A stretch of DNA of 64,000 bases from Orthonyx spaldingii (GCA_013397795.1 VZTJ01003580.1:186001-250000), one strand, 5' to 3'. Positions 1 to 11,704 are shown, counted from the stretch's first letter. The notes: generated by a model not told the origin, from the sequence alone. Made by a program: numbers and translations.

Positions 1-420
1 AAAAGAGTTAAATTTCACTTTCTTTATAAAAACTCAGGAAGGAGATCCCTACATCACGTAGGTAAAAGCACATTTAGAACACATAGGAACAGGTACAAAT
101 GGGTATATCAGGAGTGGGTTACTTAAAATTAAACCTTTGCCAGAGAAATGAAAAAAAGAAATAAAATCACAATTTGTGTTTGGCTGACCAGCAGACTGGG
201 GGTGCAAACCAGGTCAAGGAATCCCAGGCAAGGCAGAGGCTGAGAAATATGAAACTAGAGAAAGGAAACGAGCTGAATACCAGCGTTTCTGAACATCCTG
301 GAGGTCCCTGTGTTGGAAAAAGTGAGCTCTCCTATCTTCCCTAAGTCAGAACTTAAAAAGTTTTGAACTTTCGTCATCTTTTATGCTTTTCTGTTGATAT
401 GGGAATTATCTTCAAAGCAG
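1..420. other. Non-coding sequence, nothing recognised
   Basis: AT-rich unique sequence with no open frame of note, no repeat family I recognise and no convincing promoter elements. Confidence 0.5.
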
Positions 421-511
421 TTACGTAATGTTTTCTGTCCACATAAAAAAACCCCCAACAACTTAAAAGGAATACTAAATACAACTGAAAGCAATATAAA
501 TCTACTCAATG
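421..511 (+). other. Exon-like segment, weak
   Basis: A 91-base segment lies between an AG at 419-420 and a strong donor (gtgagtaaaa) starting at 512. One frame is open throughout, giving 30 codons beginning LRNVFCPHKK and ending in phase 1. The acceptor has only a patchy pyrimidine tract, which is its main weakness. The protein resembles no family I know. Its phase-1 end is compatible with the segment at 6361-6501. It may equally be a chance pseudo-exon. Confidence 0.1.
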
Positions 512-3159
512 GTGAGTAAAAATATTGTCCTTTTATCTGTGAGTAGATCATTGATTCTGACACAACCACATCATAGAGTGGGGGGAGGAGAAACTCCAGA
601 AGAATAGATCATCTCAGAGAGGATAAACAAAAGAAAACTATTTTTACCCCCAGTGATTGTATTTAACTTTTTATGGTCTTTCAGAGTATGTTTATATAAG
701 TCAGGATTTCTGTTGAGTTAATCATAATCCAAGGTTTTTACTGTTATAAATTATTTGTGGTATATGTTCTTAAGATTTCTTTTTTCACGCTCTGAAAATG
801 CATTGAACTAACAATGAATGGGGACTCCGGGCCCATAAATAGAAATAGCCAGAAAAACTTAGCTCCCAATCTGTTTTTGGGAGAATTTGCTCAGTTTCAT
901 GGAGTGATTTGATCCAGGTGCTGTGTACAGTGTCCTGGATCTCCTTCCAGTGACACTGGAGCTCATTATGGGCAGAGGGATTAATTTGTGTGAGAAAAAG
1001 GAGAAAGTTGATGCTGCAGGCTTCTGCTTTAGCTGAGAGCAAGAAGAGATGAACAGATAGACTTCTGTTCTCATGATAGCTTCAGTCTCATCTAGTCTGA
1101 TTGTTGTAATTTAGGATGTACATGCTAATGTAGAATAAAAACACATTCCAGTTTCTGGTTACCGCCTACACTTGGTGTCTTTTGATGAAACACTGAAATG
1201 TTTTGTGAGCGATACTCCTGCTGCTATGATCTCCCACTCCTATTAGGCTATTAAACAGAACTGAACCCATTTGCTGGTCTTCTAAGAAAGGTAATATTTT
1301 GTGTAACCAGAAATATCACGAAGGAATCCAGTAGTGGTGGATGTTTCTGTATAGACAGAGAAGAACAATGGAATATTAGAAATATACCATATATACCATG
1401 GAAGAACAATGTCACATTAGAAAATAAAAACCCACAGAAAAGAACAAAAGCCACATAAATTTATGTTTGGTATTTTTTAAGAAAACAAATATATTCTTCT
1501 TGTGTATTGCATTAAATTAAATGTAACACCAATGGTGTTAGACTGAAGTAAAAAATGTTATAATGAGAGAAAATCTAATCAGATATTTTAAAGCAAGAAT
1601 AATATTTAGATGCAAAACCCCATAAGAGCCTTAGTGATATTATGCAACTTATTTGTGGTGCGTTTTTCTGAAATATAATCAATGTTGTTTGAACCTGACC
1701 TTTTTCTTGGAAAATTATTTTCAGTAATAAGGAACAGAGGTGGAAAGCAGCGTTAACGTTAGTCAGCTGTGAATCTCATTAACTTAAATAATGCTGCTCT
1801 CAAAACTCATCCAACAGCAACAGCTCAGTTCAACAATTTCCTTTTCAGTCCAGTTCATTGCTATCAGCCTTTTACCCAGTTTCCCCATCACCTCATAGTG
1901 CCCATGAGTTGTGCTGCTCATTTCCCTTGCAGCACTGTTTGAAGGCTGTTACTGGAGTCCATACCCTGTTCACAGAATCTAAAATAAGTTGGACTGAATG
2001 TGGTAAAAGAGGTTAATTATCACTGCTACCAAACCCCTTGTGTACATGTGAGCCTGATGATATGGGGCACTGGAGGTCTTTGAGAAATCCTAAACTGCTC
2101 CAGTTTGTGTCCACCATCAGTCTGCAGGAGACAATCACCTATATATATATATAATTAAATAATCTATGTATATAATATATAATTAAATGTTAATTTCTTA
2201 CACATGGCTTGATCCTTAAGATTATTATGAAGGAACTTCTTCAGCTGCTGAGAAAGCACTTTAAATGCAAGTGTATATTTGATATATATATGTGCTTCTT
2301 AAGTTTTTGTGAAAGGTCGTTTTTTTATCTTATGAAATATGCTTTGGGAATATACATCTACGAGACAACCAAATGAAAACAAATACTTGCTATGTCCTAT
2401 TCTTAGTAAAAGGTGGATAAAGAATAATTCAAGTTACTGGTGAATGAATTTCATCTTTACTTGACCTTTGTAAAGCAATAGAATAATAATCACAGGTCTC
2501 ACTCCATTATTCCATTGTTTTTAGTCTCCTAGTGCTGTTCATACACACAAGCATTGTGCTTAGAGATGCATTATCATTTCCAAATAACTGCTTCAGGCAA
2601 ACGGTTGATGGGGTGCTGCCATCTCTTGGTTATGCAAATTATATGTTGCAAGGTATTGGGCACTTTTCTGAGATGGAAATGCCCTCCCTGAATAGCTTTG
2701 TTATGTGAAGGGTGGTGCTCAGCTCTAATATTCAATGTATTTACAGACATTTCCCATTTAATGTGCCCAGCAAGGGTACTAGTAATTTTTGAGAGGCTCT
2801 GAGTTTGTCCTTCCTGTTAAAGATGGGGAGGTTGGCTGCTGTTGTGAAAGTTTATCTTTAAGTTGGCAAAAGCATTAAAATGCTGTTCAGACACCTAAGC
2901 ACATGGACCCCTGTTCTGTAGCTGGTGATGTCGAGGAGAGACCATGCATATGTAGCACTAATGCTTATTGTTACATGTGTTTCTGTAATTAATAGGTGAT
3001 AATGACAAATTGTCCTTCGTGAGAGTCGATTATCCACGACCCTACAATAAAACAGAAAGTAGAAAAGAACAGGCAGGTGATGGGACCAGACCCCTTGCAA
3101 GTGTGGGCACAGGATGGTACCAGAGGCTCCAGGGTCATCAGATGAAAGAAACTTAACAG
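512..3159. other. Non-coding sequence
   Basis: Unique AT-rich DNA. Short minus-strand open frames around 785-1074 show no domain features. A POU-type octamer (ATGCAAAT) at 2632-2639 sits in a stretch of balanced composition that could be conserved. No gene is supported. Confidence 0.5.
2140..2153. repeat. (TA)n microsatellite
   Basis: A run of seven TA units is followed by interrupted TA-rich sequence to about 2180. It is a simple low-complexity repeat. Confidence 0.8.
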
Positions 3160-3162
3160 CCA

Positions 3163-3290
3163 CCTGAAATGTTAAAGTACCTTTTCTATAATGCTGAAAA
3201 GAATGTGGATTTAATCAGAACCTCAGGCACATTTGCCCTTGTGGAGCTGGGGGTACTCGAGTCAACCCACTCAGGGTATTCCACGTGCAG
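3163..3290. repeat. Dispersed repeat, copy 1
   Basis: The stretch from about 3163 to 3250 aligns by eye with 7867-7950. Both share a GAAAT-TTAAAG start, then a CTTTTCTATAATGC-like block, then the shared run GGATTTAATCAGAA. Similarity is roughly three quarters over the first 60 bases and fades after that. Two diverged copies 4.7 kb apart suggest an old dispersed repeat whose family I cannot name, rather than a gene. The short plus-strand frame crossing it (3169-3396) is therefore not called. Confidence 0.4.
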
Positions 3291-3298
3291 TTACTCAC

Positions 3299-3378
3299 CC
3301 AGGGGCACCCATTGCCCACTCCAAGTCCTTACAAAGCTGCCACACTCCTCCTCACAGTCCATTTGCCGTGGCAGTTTC
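3299..3378 (-). other. Minus-strand exon-like segment
   Basis: On the minus strand, a pyrimidine-rich acceptor (ending CTCTCCCAAG) and a strong donor (GTGAGTAACT) bound 80 bases with one open frame. That frame has 26 codons, including DCEEECGSFVRTWSG, and is phase 1 at its end. The two cysteines and tryptophans look protein-like, but no partner exon was found. The segment also adjoins the dispersed-repeat copy at 3163, so a repeat-derived pseudo-exon is likely. Confidence 0.1.
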
Positions 3379-3399
3379 CTTGGGAGAGCAGGATGACAG

Positions 3400-6360
3400 A
3401 TAAACATAAGACACTGTGCTGATTAAATGGCACACGCTGAGCTCCAGCAGCCCGAACCCGAAGGAGGGAAGCTGTGCATCCCCTTTGTATGCCAGTTCCT
3501 ACATTGTATTATGCATTCCCCTCCTGGTTATTACCTTCTATAATGCAACTTTAAATTGGTTATTTATCCATGCATAAACATGTAGAAAATTCCACTTACT
3601 GGCAGCACTATTTATTCAGTTGGTGACAGGCATCTTTAAATACTCGAGTGAGGCACTTCCTGGTCTGTACAGGCTCATAACACTCCACAGACATGTTGGG
3701 TAGATTTTGGTTAGTCCTTTGATAGTTTACAGATATTCTGCTTGGTCGTTAATTTTCTGCCTGCTAAGCAGTCACTCCACTGTTTCAGCTGGATTCAGAC
3801 ATAATAATTAGGGCTCATCCCTTTCAGGCCTCCACAGGCTTTCAGTGACAGCCTAAAAAATGTTCCTGTCTCAGCTCCACCTACTACAACTTTCTCGGTG
3901 TCATATCCAAGGCTTGCAGTGTTGACCTCTTTGGGAACAGTTCTAGTTTTGAAAAGGCGTGAAATGTCAATTTGGTTAAAGTGGTGTTGAGCAAATAGGC
4001 TGCATTTACGTGAATACTTACGAGTTAGAGACGTGACTGTCACTCTGTTTTAAAACAAATGGTTGAGAATATACTTCCAGCACCCTGTTCAGGGAATATG
4101 GTGTCTCCAATTAGCAGAGTAAGGAAATGACACGTCTGCTGTATCCTAGGGACATGATACATGCATGGGCCTGAGTAGGAAAGAAAGGAAAAATGCCTTC
4201 TTAATTAAGCTTTAGTTTACTTTTCCTAGTTCATCTTTCTTTACTCAGTTGTTTATAGAAGGTGACAGCAACAGTGGGAGATGAAATAATTAAATGAGTT
4301 TTTTTTCAATTCTAGTTCTCCGTGTGAAAAGCGGCTGCAGTCTATGAAACACCCTGATGGTTTGCATACTCTACTGCTCTTTCAATATTCTCAAGTCTCC
4401 CATGTTCCTTCTTCAGCAGAAGCACACGATAAATAGTCTTGCTAATTGGTTGATTCAGTTTCTGGTAACATCATCCTTACCGAATTTCTTCCTAAGTGAG
4501 TGGGAAAGAAATGAACACTGCAAAACTCTTTCAATTTTCTTGCTTTGTCTGGGTGAGGATCAAATATTCATGGAGAAAATGAAACACTTTTATGAGACTT
4601 AAAATTCAAAGTAAGTGGTTTTGAAACTACTGCCTAAGGACACGTTTTATAAAGCTTGGAAAAAATGGTCTGTCTATTCTTACAGCTGTAATCTGTATGT
4701 GAGAGGTGTAGTAGGGCTACATTGAAAATCCTTTTCCCTCCCTTTCCACTTCACCAACAGTGCGGCAGTTTAAAGAATAAAGTGAAGGAATAAAGAATGT
4801 GAAGGCCTTCCAAATTCACACTTGTTATTAGAAAGGTCAGGAAACCATTTCTCCATTGCTGGTCTTGTGTATATTTGCATGGGCAGCATGGACATGACAT
4901 TTCAGCAGTGGTGTGAGAAAAACAAGGTGTTACCTCCATCCCCTTCCAGGACAGCCTGAATGTGCTGTTTAACTGTGGAATGCCTACATTCCAGGTTTCC
5001 TTCCAATGTGAAAATCTCCTGCTGCATTGCCGGCGGCTATGGACAATGTCACTCTTCACTGTATGTATCAGAATCTTGGATGATTTTTTTTTAGAACACT
5101 GTTTAGGTCAGAGAAGCATTTTGGAGGTAGAATAGCTATGTCTGCATTATGTGAGAATTCTGAGGCACCTACAATACTAGGACAGAAATGAGATTCCCTT
5201 CTGCAAGTAAAAATAGATAAGCTGGTGTGGCTGAACTAGAAAGGCTGCTGGAAATCAGGGGAAATAAATGTTTCATGGCCTTATTTATTATCCACTGATG
5301 TTCATGTGTTGTATATCAGTTCTGATGGATATTTACATGGCCTGTAGGACAACAATACAACCACCTGCCATGCTGATTACATGACCTCTCAGGGGATTTT
5401 TTCTGCTCACACACTCCCAAGTGAGTTGTAGTTTTCATTCCCACTCTACTCTCTTAACTGCAATTAATGCATTTGTGAAGAACACAGTTATTTCTTCTCA
5501 CACTTTCCACTTGTGCATGAGGAGAGTTTTTGTGCTTCCTGGACCCACATAGGGACACCCCATGCAGTTTGGGAGATGCCTTACTTTAAAAATATATTGA
5601 CTAGTTTAATCAGGGGTGGTAATAAGTTAGTGTTGTTTTCACTTCTTCAAAAAAGAAAAGCAAAGCTTTGCTTTTGATTCCTCCTCTTGTTTTTGCCAGT
5701 CACAGGTGATTAGAGGGTGCCCCATGCGGGCAGTTAAGAGCTGTTAGGTTCGGAGGACAGAAGCAGCTGCTTGGAGTGACAGCAGCAATGTGCACATTCG
5801 CACTGTTGGTGATGACAAAGGAAACGCTTCCTTCTCCAAGTCCCGAAGCTTCGGAGGGTGACAGTGAGAGAGTGAATGAGCCCACACACCTTCCGGAAGG
5901 CAGCCATCAGCAGCAGAGATGGCAGTTTGCTGGGCAATGGCCATTTCATTTTCTGTGTTTGTGCTAGTAAAGGACCCTGTCAGCACACATTCACACACAC
6001 AACTCTAAGTGCAACTGTCTTTGATCGATTACACTGCAAGGAGGCTGCTTGTAATTCTTGGTTTGTTCCAGTTTATATACTAGACTGTCTCTTGGTCACC
6101 TTATTATTCTGATCCTTGGGTGAATATTTAATACATAATCACATATTTTTAGAAATTATTTTATTTCCAGGCCCCTATTTTAGAGCTAATGAATATTTAT
6201 ACTTTATTCAAATAAGAGATGATGTTTTCTCTTCTACATATTTGACCTTGTATAACAATACTTTCTCTGCTATAAAACTGTGATGTTTTCAATCACCTTC
6301 TTCTTCACTGATCTGGCAGCAAGTTTTACAAGCCTTTGTTTTATTTCCCACTCCTCTTAG
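3400..6360. other. Non-coding sequence
   Basis: Unique sequence with scattered short open frames in several overlapping phases, notably 5700-6000, where all frames are partly open and none looks like a protein. No repeat family is recognised. The only structural oddity is the palindrome at 5656-5675. Confidence 0.5.
5656..5675. repeat. 20-bp perfect palindrome
   Basis: The two halves, AAAAGCAAAG and CTTTGCTTTT, are exact reverse complements with no spacer. Flanking bases 5655 and 5676 (both G) end the symmetry. It could form a small cruciform or bind a dimeric factor, or be chance in purine/pyrimidine-rich sequence. Confidence 0.9.
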
Positions 6361-6501
6361 ATGCTCCTACACAAATGTATTTCAAACAATTGGCTATGAA
6401 CTATCTATATTATTCTGATCCATATGTCAGTGAAATTATATCAACAATATTTACTGCACTGAAAAGCTTTGAGAGCATCCAGCAGAGCATCAGTTTGCCC
6501 G
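6361..6501 (+). other. Candidate coding exon, unknown gene
   Basis: A long pyrimidine tract ending in CTCCTCTTAG immediately precedes this 141-base segment, and a GTAATAAC donor follows it. One frame is open throughout: two bases, 46 codons, one base, so both ends are phase 1. The predicted peptide begins APTQMYFKQLAMNYLYYSDP and continues as an amphipathic, probably helical stretch ending SISLP. It has no cysteines or known motif, and I cannot assign a family. The acceptor is among the best in the window. A compatible phase-1 end lies upstream at 511 and a compatible start downstream at 18548. A pseudo-exon is the main alternative. Confidence 0.25.
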
Positions 6502-7026
6502 GTAATAACTCTGAAACAGAAATAGGTTACATTTTTTATAGCTTAATAAAAAAAGGTTAATATTGATTTGAAAAATTCATACACAAATTATTATTTTTTT
6601 GTTTTTGATTTTAGCAAAGAAAAGAAAGAAAGTGTGTGTATGGGTTAGTTTTAAGAAAATGTGCAAATAATAGGAATAATACTGATTAGTCAGACTGTTC
6701 TGGCAGGTAGAAATATCTAAACCTCAACATTGTTTGGTTACGTGTTTTTGTGTTGCAAAGAGATTGTTATGTTACCAGTTTTAAGTATTTCATGACACAA
6801 TCAATTTATCAAGCTATCCTAGAGAAACAAACTCTAGCATAAAATTCAAGTGCTGTAGAGACAGTTATGTTTCTGCCATAGGTGAGCAACACTGTCAGGT
6901 TCAGAAAGTGAAATGGCAATCACTGGTTTTACACTGTATTTAAGAAAAGAATAGTTTTACTTGCCACGGTTGTGCTTTATTTCTACTGTCACTGTTCTTT
7001 GCAAGTTTGCTCTTGTGCTTCATCAG
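6502..7026. other. Intron-like AT-rich sequence
   Basis: AT-rich, with a T-run and acceptor-like TTTTAG near 6615. No supported gene or known repeat is seen. Confidence 0.4.
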
Positions 7027-7105
7027 GAAATTGAGGTGAAAAAGCGTTTCCAGCTACATTATTCTGTGGCAGTTAAACTGTTTAAATGGTTCCATTTTTG
7101 TGCAG
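7027..7105 (+). other. Candidate coding exon, unknown gene
   Basis: Seventy-nine bases lie between a good acceptor (TTGCTCTTGTGCTTCATCAG) and a near-consensus donor (CAG then GTGAGTAAAG). Frame 0 is open for 26 codons, encoding a basic/aromatic peptide starting EIEVKKRFQLHYSVAVKLF, and ends in phase 1. The donor is one of the strongest in the window. It cannot join the exon-like segment at 6361-6501 directly, because that ends in phase 1 and this frame starts in phase 0. Either an intermediate exon is missing or the two are unrelated. No family is recognised. Confidence 0.22.
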
Positions 7106-7866
7106 GTGAGTAAAGATTTCGTATCATTACACATCTGTCCTCTTGATTCTTTGGTTACGGCTCACATGGCTTAAAATTTGAGACAACAGCATTTTTGGTG
7201 GGCATTTGGAAAAGAAGTCTGTTACCTCCTACTCTTTTCAGAGAGCTACAGAAAGTTCTCTTGTTAACTTCCTGTGTAATATGAGTACAATTTGCACAAG
7301 AGAGAAGAAAACAAAAACCTGAGCTAAATAGCAAAATAGAACACAAAATCAATGAAGTTTATTAATAGCACTATTAAAAAAAACAATCACAGAAATATAA
7401 GTGCATACATGTCCGTATTCCTGGACTAGTGAAAGCATCTTTTATAGCAAAACTTACTTCCAGGCATGGTGCAGAACTTTGCCCAGGAGAAAACAGGAAA
7501 AATTGTGTTTAGAGGTCTTAAAGCAGACAAACTCTTTCTGACAGGCTGACTGGATATGCAGAGCAATCGTTTGATGAACAGAGAAACCTGCCCTGGCATG
7601 ATACTGACGTGTTTTTCTTATGTAATTTGCTCCACAGGGTGTAGAATGCACACCAAAACACACACCAAACACACACCATTATAACAATTTTATTTTTTAT
7701 AAAATATACACAAAAATACTCACACCATGAAGTTCTACATGAGGGCCGCAGCATCCTGCTTTTTTAAAAATAGGACACTTTTACACTACTTACACTCTTT
7801 GTGCATGAATAACAGTTCAGGCAGAATCAGTACACAAGTCCTAATGCAACTTGACACACACTTGAA
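7106..7866. other. Non-coding sequence
   Basis: Contains a small CA-rich patch near 7640-7720 and short minus-strand frames without features. No gene or named repeat. Confidence 0.45.
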
Positions 7867-7960
7867 ATTTTAAAGCTCCTTCTCTATGATGCAAAAATTA
7901 ACAAGGATTTAATCAGAAACCCCTGAGAATATGCGGCACAACCGTAAAGCTACAAATGAG
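7867..7960. repeat. Dispersed repeat, copy 2
   Basis: Aligns by eye with the copy starting near 3163. The best-preserved part is GGATTTAATCAGAA at about 7913, preceded by a matching CTTCTCTATGATGC block. It is the shorter and more diverged of the two copies. Confidence 0.4.
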
Positions 7961-10856
7961 AGGTATTCACTGATATATTATTGAGAAGAAAATCTGCTGG
8001 ATACTTTGCAGGTATCAGGTTTTTGAATTCTTTATTTGTGAACAATTAATCAGGTAAATCTGTGCTCCCGAAGGCAGGAGTGTTCTGAAGAGCAATGAAA
8101 ATACTCTCACATGAGCTTGCAGAACAAAGTTATCAAGAACTGTTAAGTGTTTTACATTTAAATATAACTTCACCAAAAAACAACTCCCCTTGTTTAGTCA
8201 CTCAGACAATAGCAGAATGACTAGTAGCTATTTCAGTGAAGAGTGACTAGCACTCAGGAGGAATTTCTGTATTTGCCAGCGCTGGCGATCCTAGTTTGAC
8301 TATTTCAAATGATTAGGAAGTTAAATCATGGTTTATTATTAAAAAAGAATTCAAAAGGTGAAACATTGTTAAGAAAAATCATTAATTTGGCTGCATGTAG
8401 TTTGCTGCCTGTGAGTCTTGAAGGATGTAGATTGAGGACATTGTCTCACCAGAGGAGGTGTGTTCTGTGTGTGGCAGAACTTGAGGATTTCAGTGCTGCA
8501 ACGCCAACAGTGTAACTCACCTTTCCTGAGGTGAACAGACTGCACAGGGCTTTTAGACTGTAATTACTGCACAAAGTGGGAGCTTCAAATAAAGATATAA
8601 TCCCTGTTGATAAAGTGATTCATAACACTGTAAGTGAGTAGATGGCAAACCTAATTAGGCTGCTTCATAATGATCACTTTCTGTATTTGCTGTTGCTTTC
8701 TGGGTCACTGTTTGGGAGACAAAAGCAGCTGTGACCACCACGTGATCCAGAACTTCCCAAGCCATGCTCTGCTCTGCTCTGTGACCCACTGCTGCTCCAT
8801 GAAGTGTGTCATTGTCAGGCACCAGGAGCACTGAATGAACACTTGATACTGTTAAAACTGGCTCCCTAAAAGAAGGCAGTACATGGGCTCACCCAGCTGA
8901 TGACTGCTTGCTGCAACATCAATCCATAACTTCTGTCTTGGTCCCAATATGTTCCCAGCTGATCACCCGGAAACGCTGCTGGCTCATGCTCCTTGATTGG
9001 GATGTGACAGCAGAGGCTGACCAAATGAGAATATACAGTTACAAAAGGAAAATATGGGATTGCAGTGCTCCTTTGGAAAGAGTGGGAATGGGAAGTCAGG
9101 AAAAACAGTTTCAGGATCCTGACCTGGGAAAACCAAGGTTGTGCACATACACAACCTGAGCCTGTGAGCCTGTGGTTCCAGGATGGAAATACGTACATGT
9201 CACACCATATACCCCACTCACAATAAGCACAATATAATGCAGATGTGGATTAAACAAGCTGGTTTACAGCTATTTTATTTTTAAACTGCATCATTAACTT
9301 CATCCATTTTAACTGAAAAGTTAAAGAAGGGGTAAATTACAGGAAAAAAAAAAAATCCCAACAGTCCCTGTTCCTACTATGATTTTTAAAAGGATTTTCT
9401 TTTACACATTTTTAATCTGCTGTAATATATTATGATGTATTACTCTTCTTATGGATCACTGGTGGATAATCTTGTTCTACTGCTGATTTACATCACTGCA
9501 AGCCATGCCAGTGTTTGTGTGACAATGTAAAGCAGAAGTCATTCAATTCACTTTCAGCTAGTGGAATTAAGAAAATTCATGCATATCCCTACTGTTCAGA
9601 CCTTGAGAACTATTAATTGCCTTAAGATTAAGCTTAGGAACAGAGCAGAACACTTAATCTTCTAACAGGTCTAAATCTTATTTACCATTCAGCTACAAGC
9701 ACTTTATTAAAAAAAAATTCTTCAGCAAGAGAAGCAAGAGAAAGTTTTAATTGCAGAGCTTTAACCCTTAACCAGATTCCTGGTTAGATTAAATCTGAGC
9801 TAATAAGCTAATTGCTAAACAGCTGATGTCGTGTGCCAAATCTCTGTGGTCAGTTGCTTATGGCAGTGCTTGTACCATGTGCATCCAGGTTTGTGGTGCT
9901 GTGTAGGAGTGACCTGTGCATGAGTCTCCTTTATGTGAGTGCCATATTCCCATTCACATTGTTTTTGTGGGATGTTTTTTACCCTTAGCAGCAGGGTACC
10001 CTTTAACATAGCTGTGCAGGGCACCTTTTCTCTCATAGTTATCACAGGCATGGTATAATGGCTTAAAGCACTTCCTCATACCATTAATGTCCATTGCAAA
10101 CTGGCTGATCCTTCCCACTTTGGGTATCGAGGGTGTTTTCCCTTTTTAATACTGATATTAGGAAGACCTGGCCTGCAATTGGATAGTTTTCTGTGATAAA
10201 ATGTGTTATAAGACAGCCAAGGTGGAACTATTAGTGATGTTTTGGGCTCATAGGAGTTGAAGCAACCTCCAGTGCATTCTTATAAAACATCTCTGCACCA
10301 AGGTCTGTAGAGCACATCTGGCATTAGGTCCCCTCCTGCAGAACACCAGCCTTTTGCAGAATGTGCAAAATAATGATGTAACATTTTGCATCTCGTCTGG
10401 CCACTGTCCTCTTAAAGATAGAGGTGTTCTTCCATGTAATTGTGTTGGAAAATAACCCTAAAATTCTAAGTTTGAAGGAAAATAAGAGCTTTACCGAACA
10501 CAGAAAGCAAGAGAAGTTGGCCTCATGCCTATTGACAGATCACTGACTTCCACTGCTGGCTTTGGCTACCTCTGTACCCTGTCAGCAGCCAGAGCTGTGG
10601 CACTGCTGCTGTCCCCACCACTGCCAGTATTTGAATTCATACAGAAATTCAGGTCTTTGCTACAAGGGAGCGATCCCTGGTTCCAGGTGACTCAACTCCC
10701 ACCCCTGTGATCCGAGCGGGTTGAGCATGAGGAGGAACAAACCTACTGCATCCCACTGGCTCCAGGTGCAGCCTTTCTGCACTGGAGCTGATTCAGCTCC
10801 TAGAACACACAGTGACAAAATACTAAATCTCCCCTGTTTTTGAGAGGCATTCAAAA
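7961..10856. other. Non-coding sequence
   Basis: Mostly unique AT-rich DNA. No supported coding sequence: the 110-residue minus frame at 8866-9198 overlaps a plus frame and has no features. It includes an enhancer-like patch at 8555-8700. Confidence 0.45.
8555..8700. promoter_or_regulatory. Possible conserved enhancer with homeodomain sites
   Basis: This stretch carries TAATTA cores at 8561-8566 and 8652-8657. The second is embedded in the palindrome CCTAATTAGG. The sequence is non-repetitive and of balanced composition. Such texture is typical of vertebrate non-coding enhancers, but conservation is not shown here. Confidence 0.15.
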
Positions 10857-10998
10857 TCAAATGGGAGCAGGTGAGACCACTGCACTCTGAGAGCGGCACT
10901 TCCTTTTCTTCTCTGAACACTGATAATAGCAATTGACTTGAGGGTGATAGTAACCATCTCCTCTGAAAATAAACGTGAAGCATTTTCCATTCATCTTG
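10857..10998 (-). other. Cysteine-rich minus-strand terminal exon candidate
   Basis: Reading the minus strand, a good acceptor (CTTCCTTTAGTTATTACAG) opens onto one base followed by an open frame that runs to a TGA at 10857-10859. The peptide starts KMNGKCFTFIFRGDGYYHPQ, then continues with three more cysteines in a C-x3-C-x6-C pattern, a basic run (EKKRKC) and a short tail. Cysteine spacing overall is C-x16-C-x3-C-x6-C, which is not the beta-defensin pattern. The segment lies about 1 kb downstream, on the same strand, of a CpG island that could be a promoter. No signal-peptide exon was found, so function is unknown and a chance frame remains possible. Confidence 0.2.
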
Positions 10999-11182
10999 CT
11001 GTAATAACTAAAGGAAGCAGCTTTTTCAGAGTGTGTAGGAACCAAAAGCAATTATTGCTTCCTTCCTAATACTGACCCAGCAGCCTAGAATTGGTCCCTG
11101 AAGAATCACAGGCAGGTTGAAAGCATCAGCTGAACACACCCACACCATCCCCACAGGCAGCTCGCGGGGACATGAACTCGAG

Positions 11183-11704
11183 GAAGACCCTATCCCTATG
11201 GACACAGGTCACAGGGACATGGAGCACCAGGAGGATCCCATCCCTATGGACACGGGTCACAGGGACACGGAGCACCAGGAGGATCCCATCCCTATTGACA
11301 CAGGTCACAGGGACATGGAACACCAGGAGGATCCCATCCCTATGGACACGGGTCACAGGGACACGGAGCACCAGGAGGATCCCATTCCTATGGACACAGG
11401 TCACAGGGACATGGAACACCAGGAGGATCCCATCCCTATGGACACGGGTCACAGGGACACGGAGCACCAGGAGGATCCCATCCCTATGGACACAGGTCAC
11501 AGGGACACGGAGCACCAGGACGATCCCATCCCTATGGACACGGGTCACAGGGACATGGAGCACCAGGACGATCCCATCCCTATGGACACGGGTCACAGGG
11601 ACATGGAGCACCAGGAGGATCCCATCCGAATGGACCCTGTCCCCATGGAGCATCAGGAGGATCCCATCCCCAAGGACATGGCTCACAGGGACATGGAGCA
11701 TCAA
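11183..11704. repeat. 48-bp minisatellite, 11 units
   Basis: Eleven tandem units: nine of 48 bases, one of 42, then one of 48. Units 1 to 6 alternate between two variants: one with ACAGGTC and ATGGA(G/A)CACC, the other with ACGGGTC and ACGGAGCACC. This gives a 96-base higher-order repeat; units 7 to 9 break the alternation. Because 48 is divisible by three, frames stay open by construction. A 219-residue plus frame (11117-11776, 16-residue unit EDPIPMDTGHRDMEHQ), a 203-residue second plus frame and a 192-residue minus frame all cover it. Most unit differences are C/T or G/A, consistent with CpG decay. I call it a minisatellite, not a gene. Confidence 0.9.

Noticed and set aside
785..1074. Two overlapping minus frames of 71 and 85 residues
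   Set aside because: No domain features, no splice context, and two frames open at once.
2202..2247. Minus-strand 46-base segment with a good acceptor, good donor and open frame (QLKKFLHNNLKDQAM)
   Set aside because: Very short, with no partner. It shows how readily chance exon-like segments appear in this DNA, which is why confidence in the others is kept low.
10857..10998. Reading the cysteine-rich frame as an avian beta-defensin
   Set aside because: Only four cysteines with spacing unlike the six-cysteine defensin pattern, and no signal-peptide exon found.
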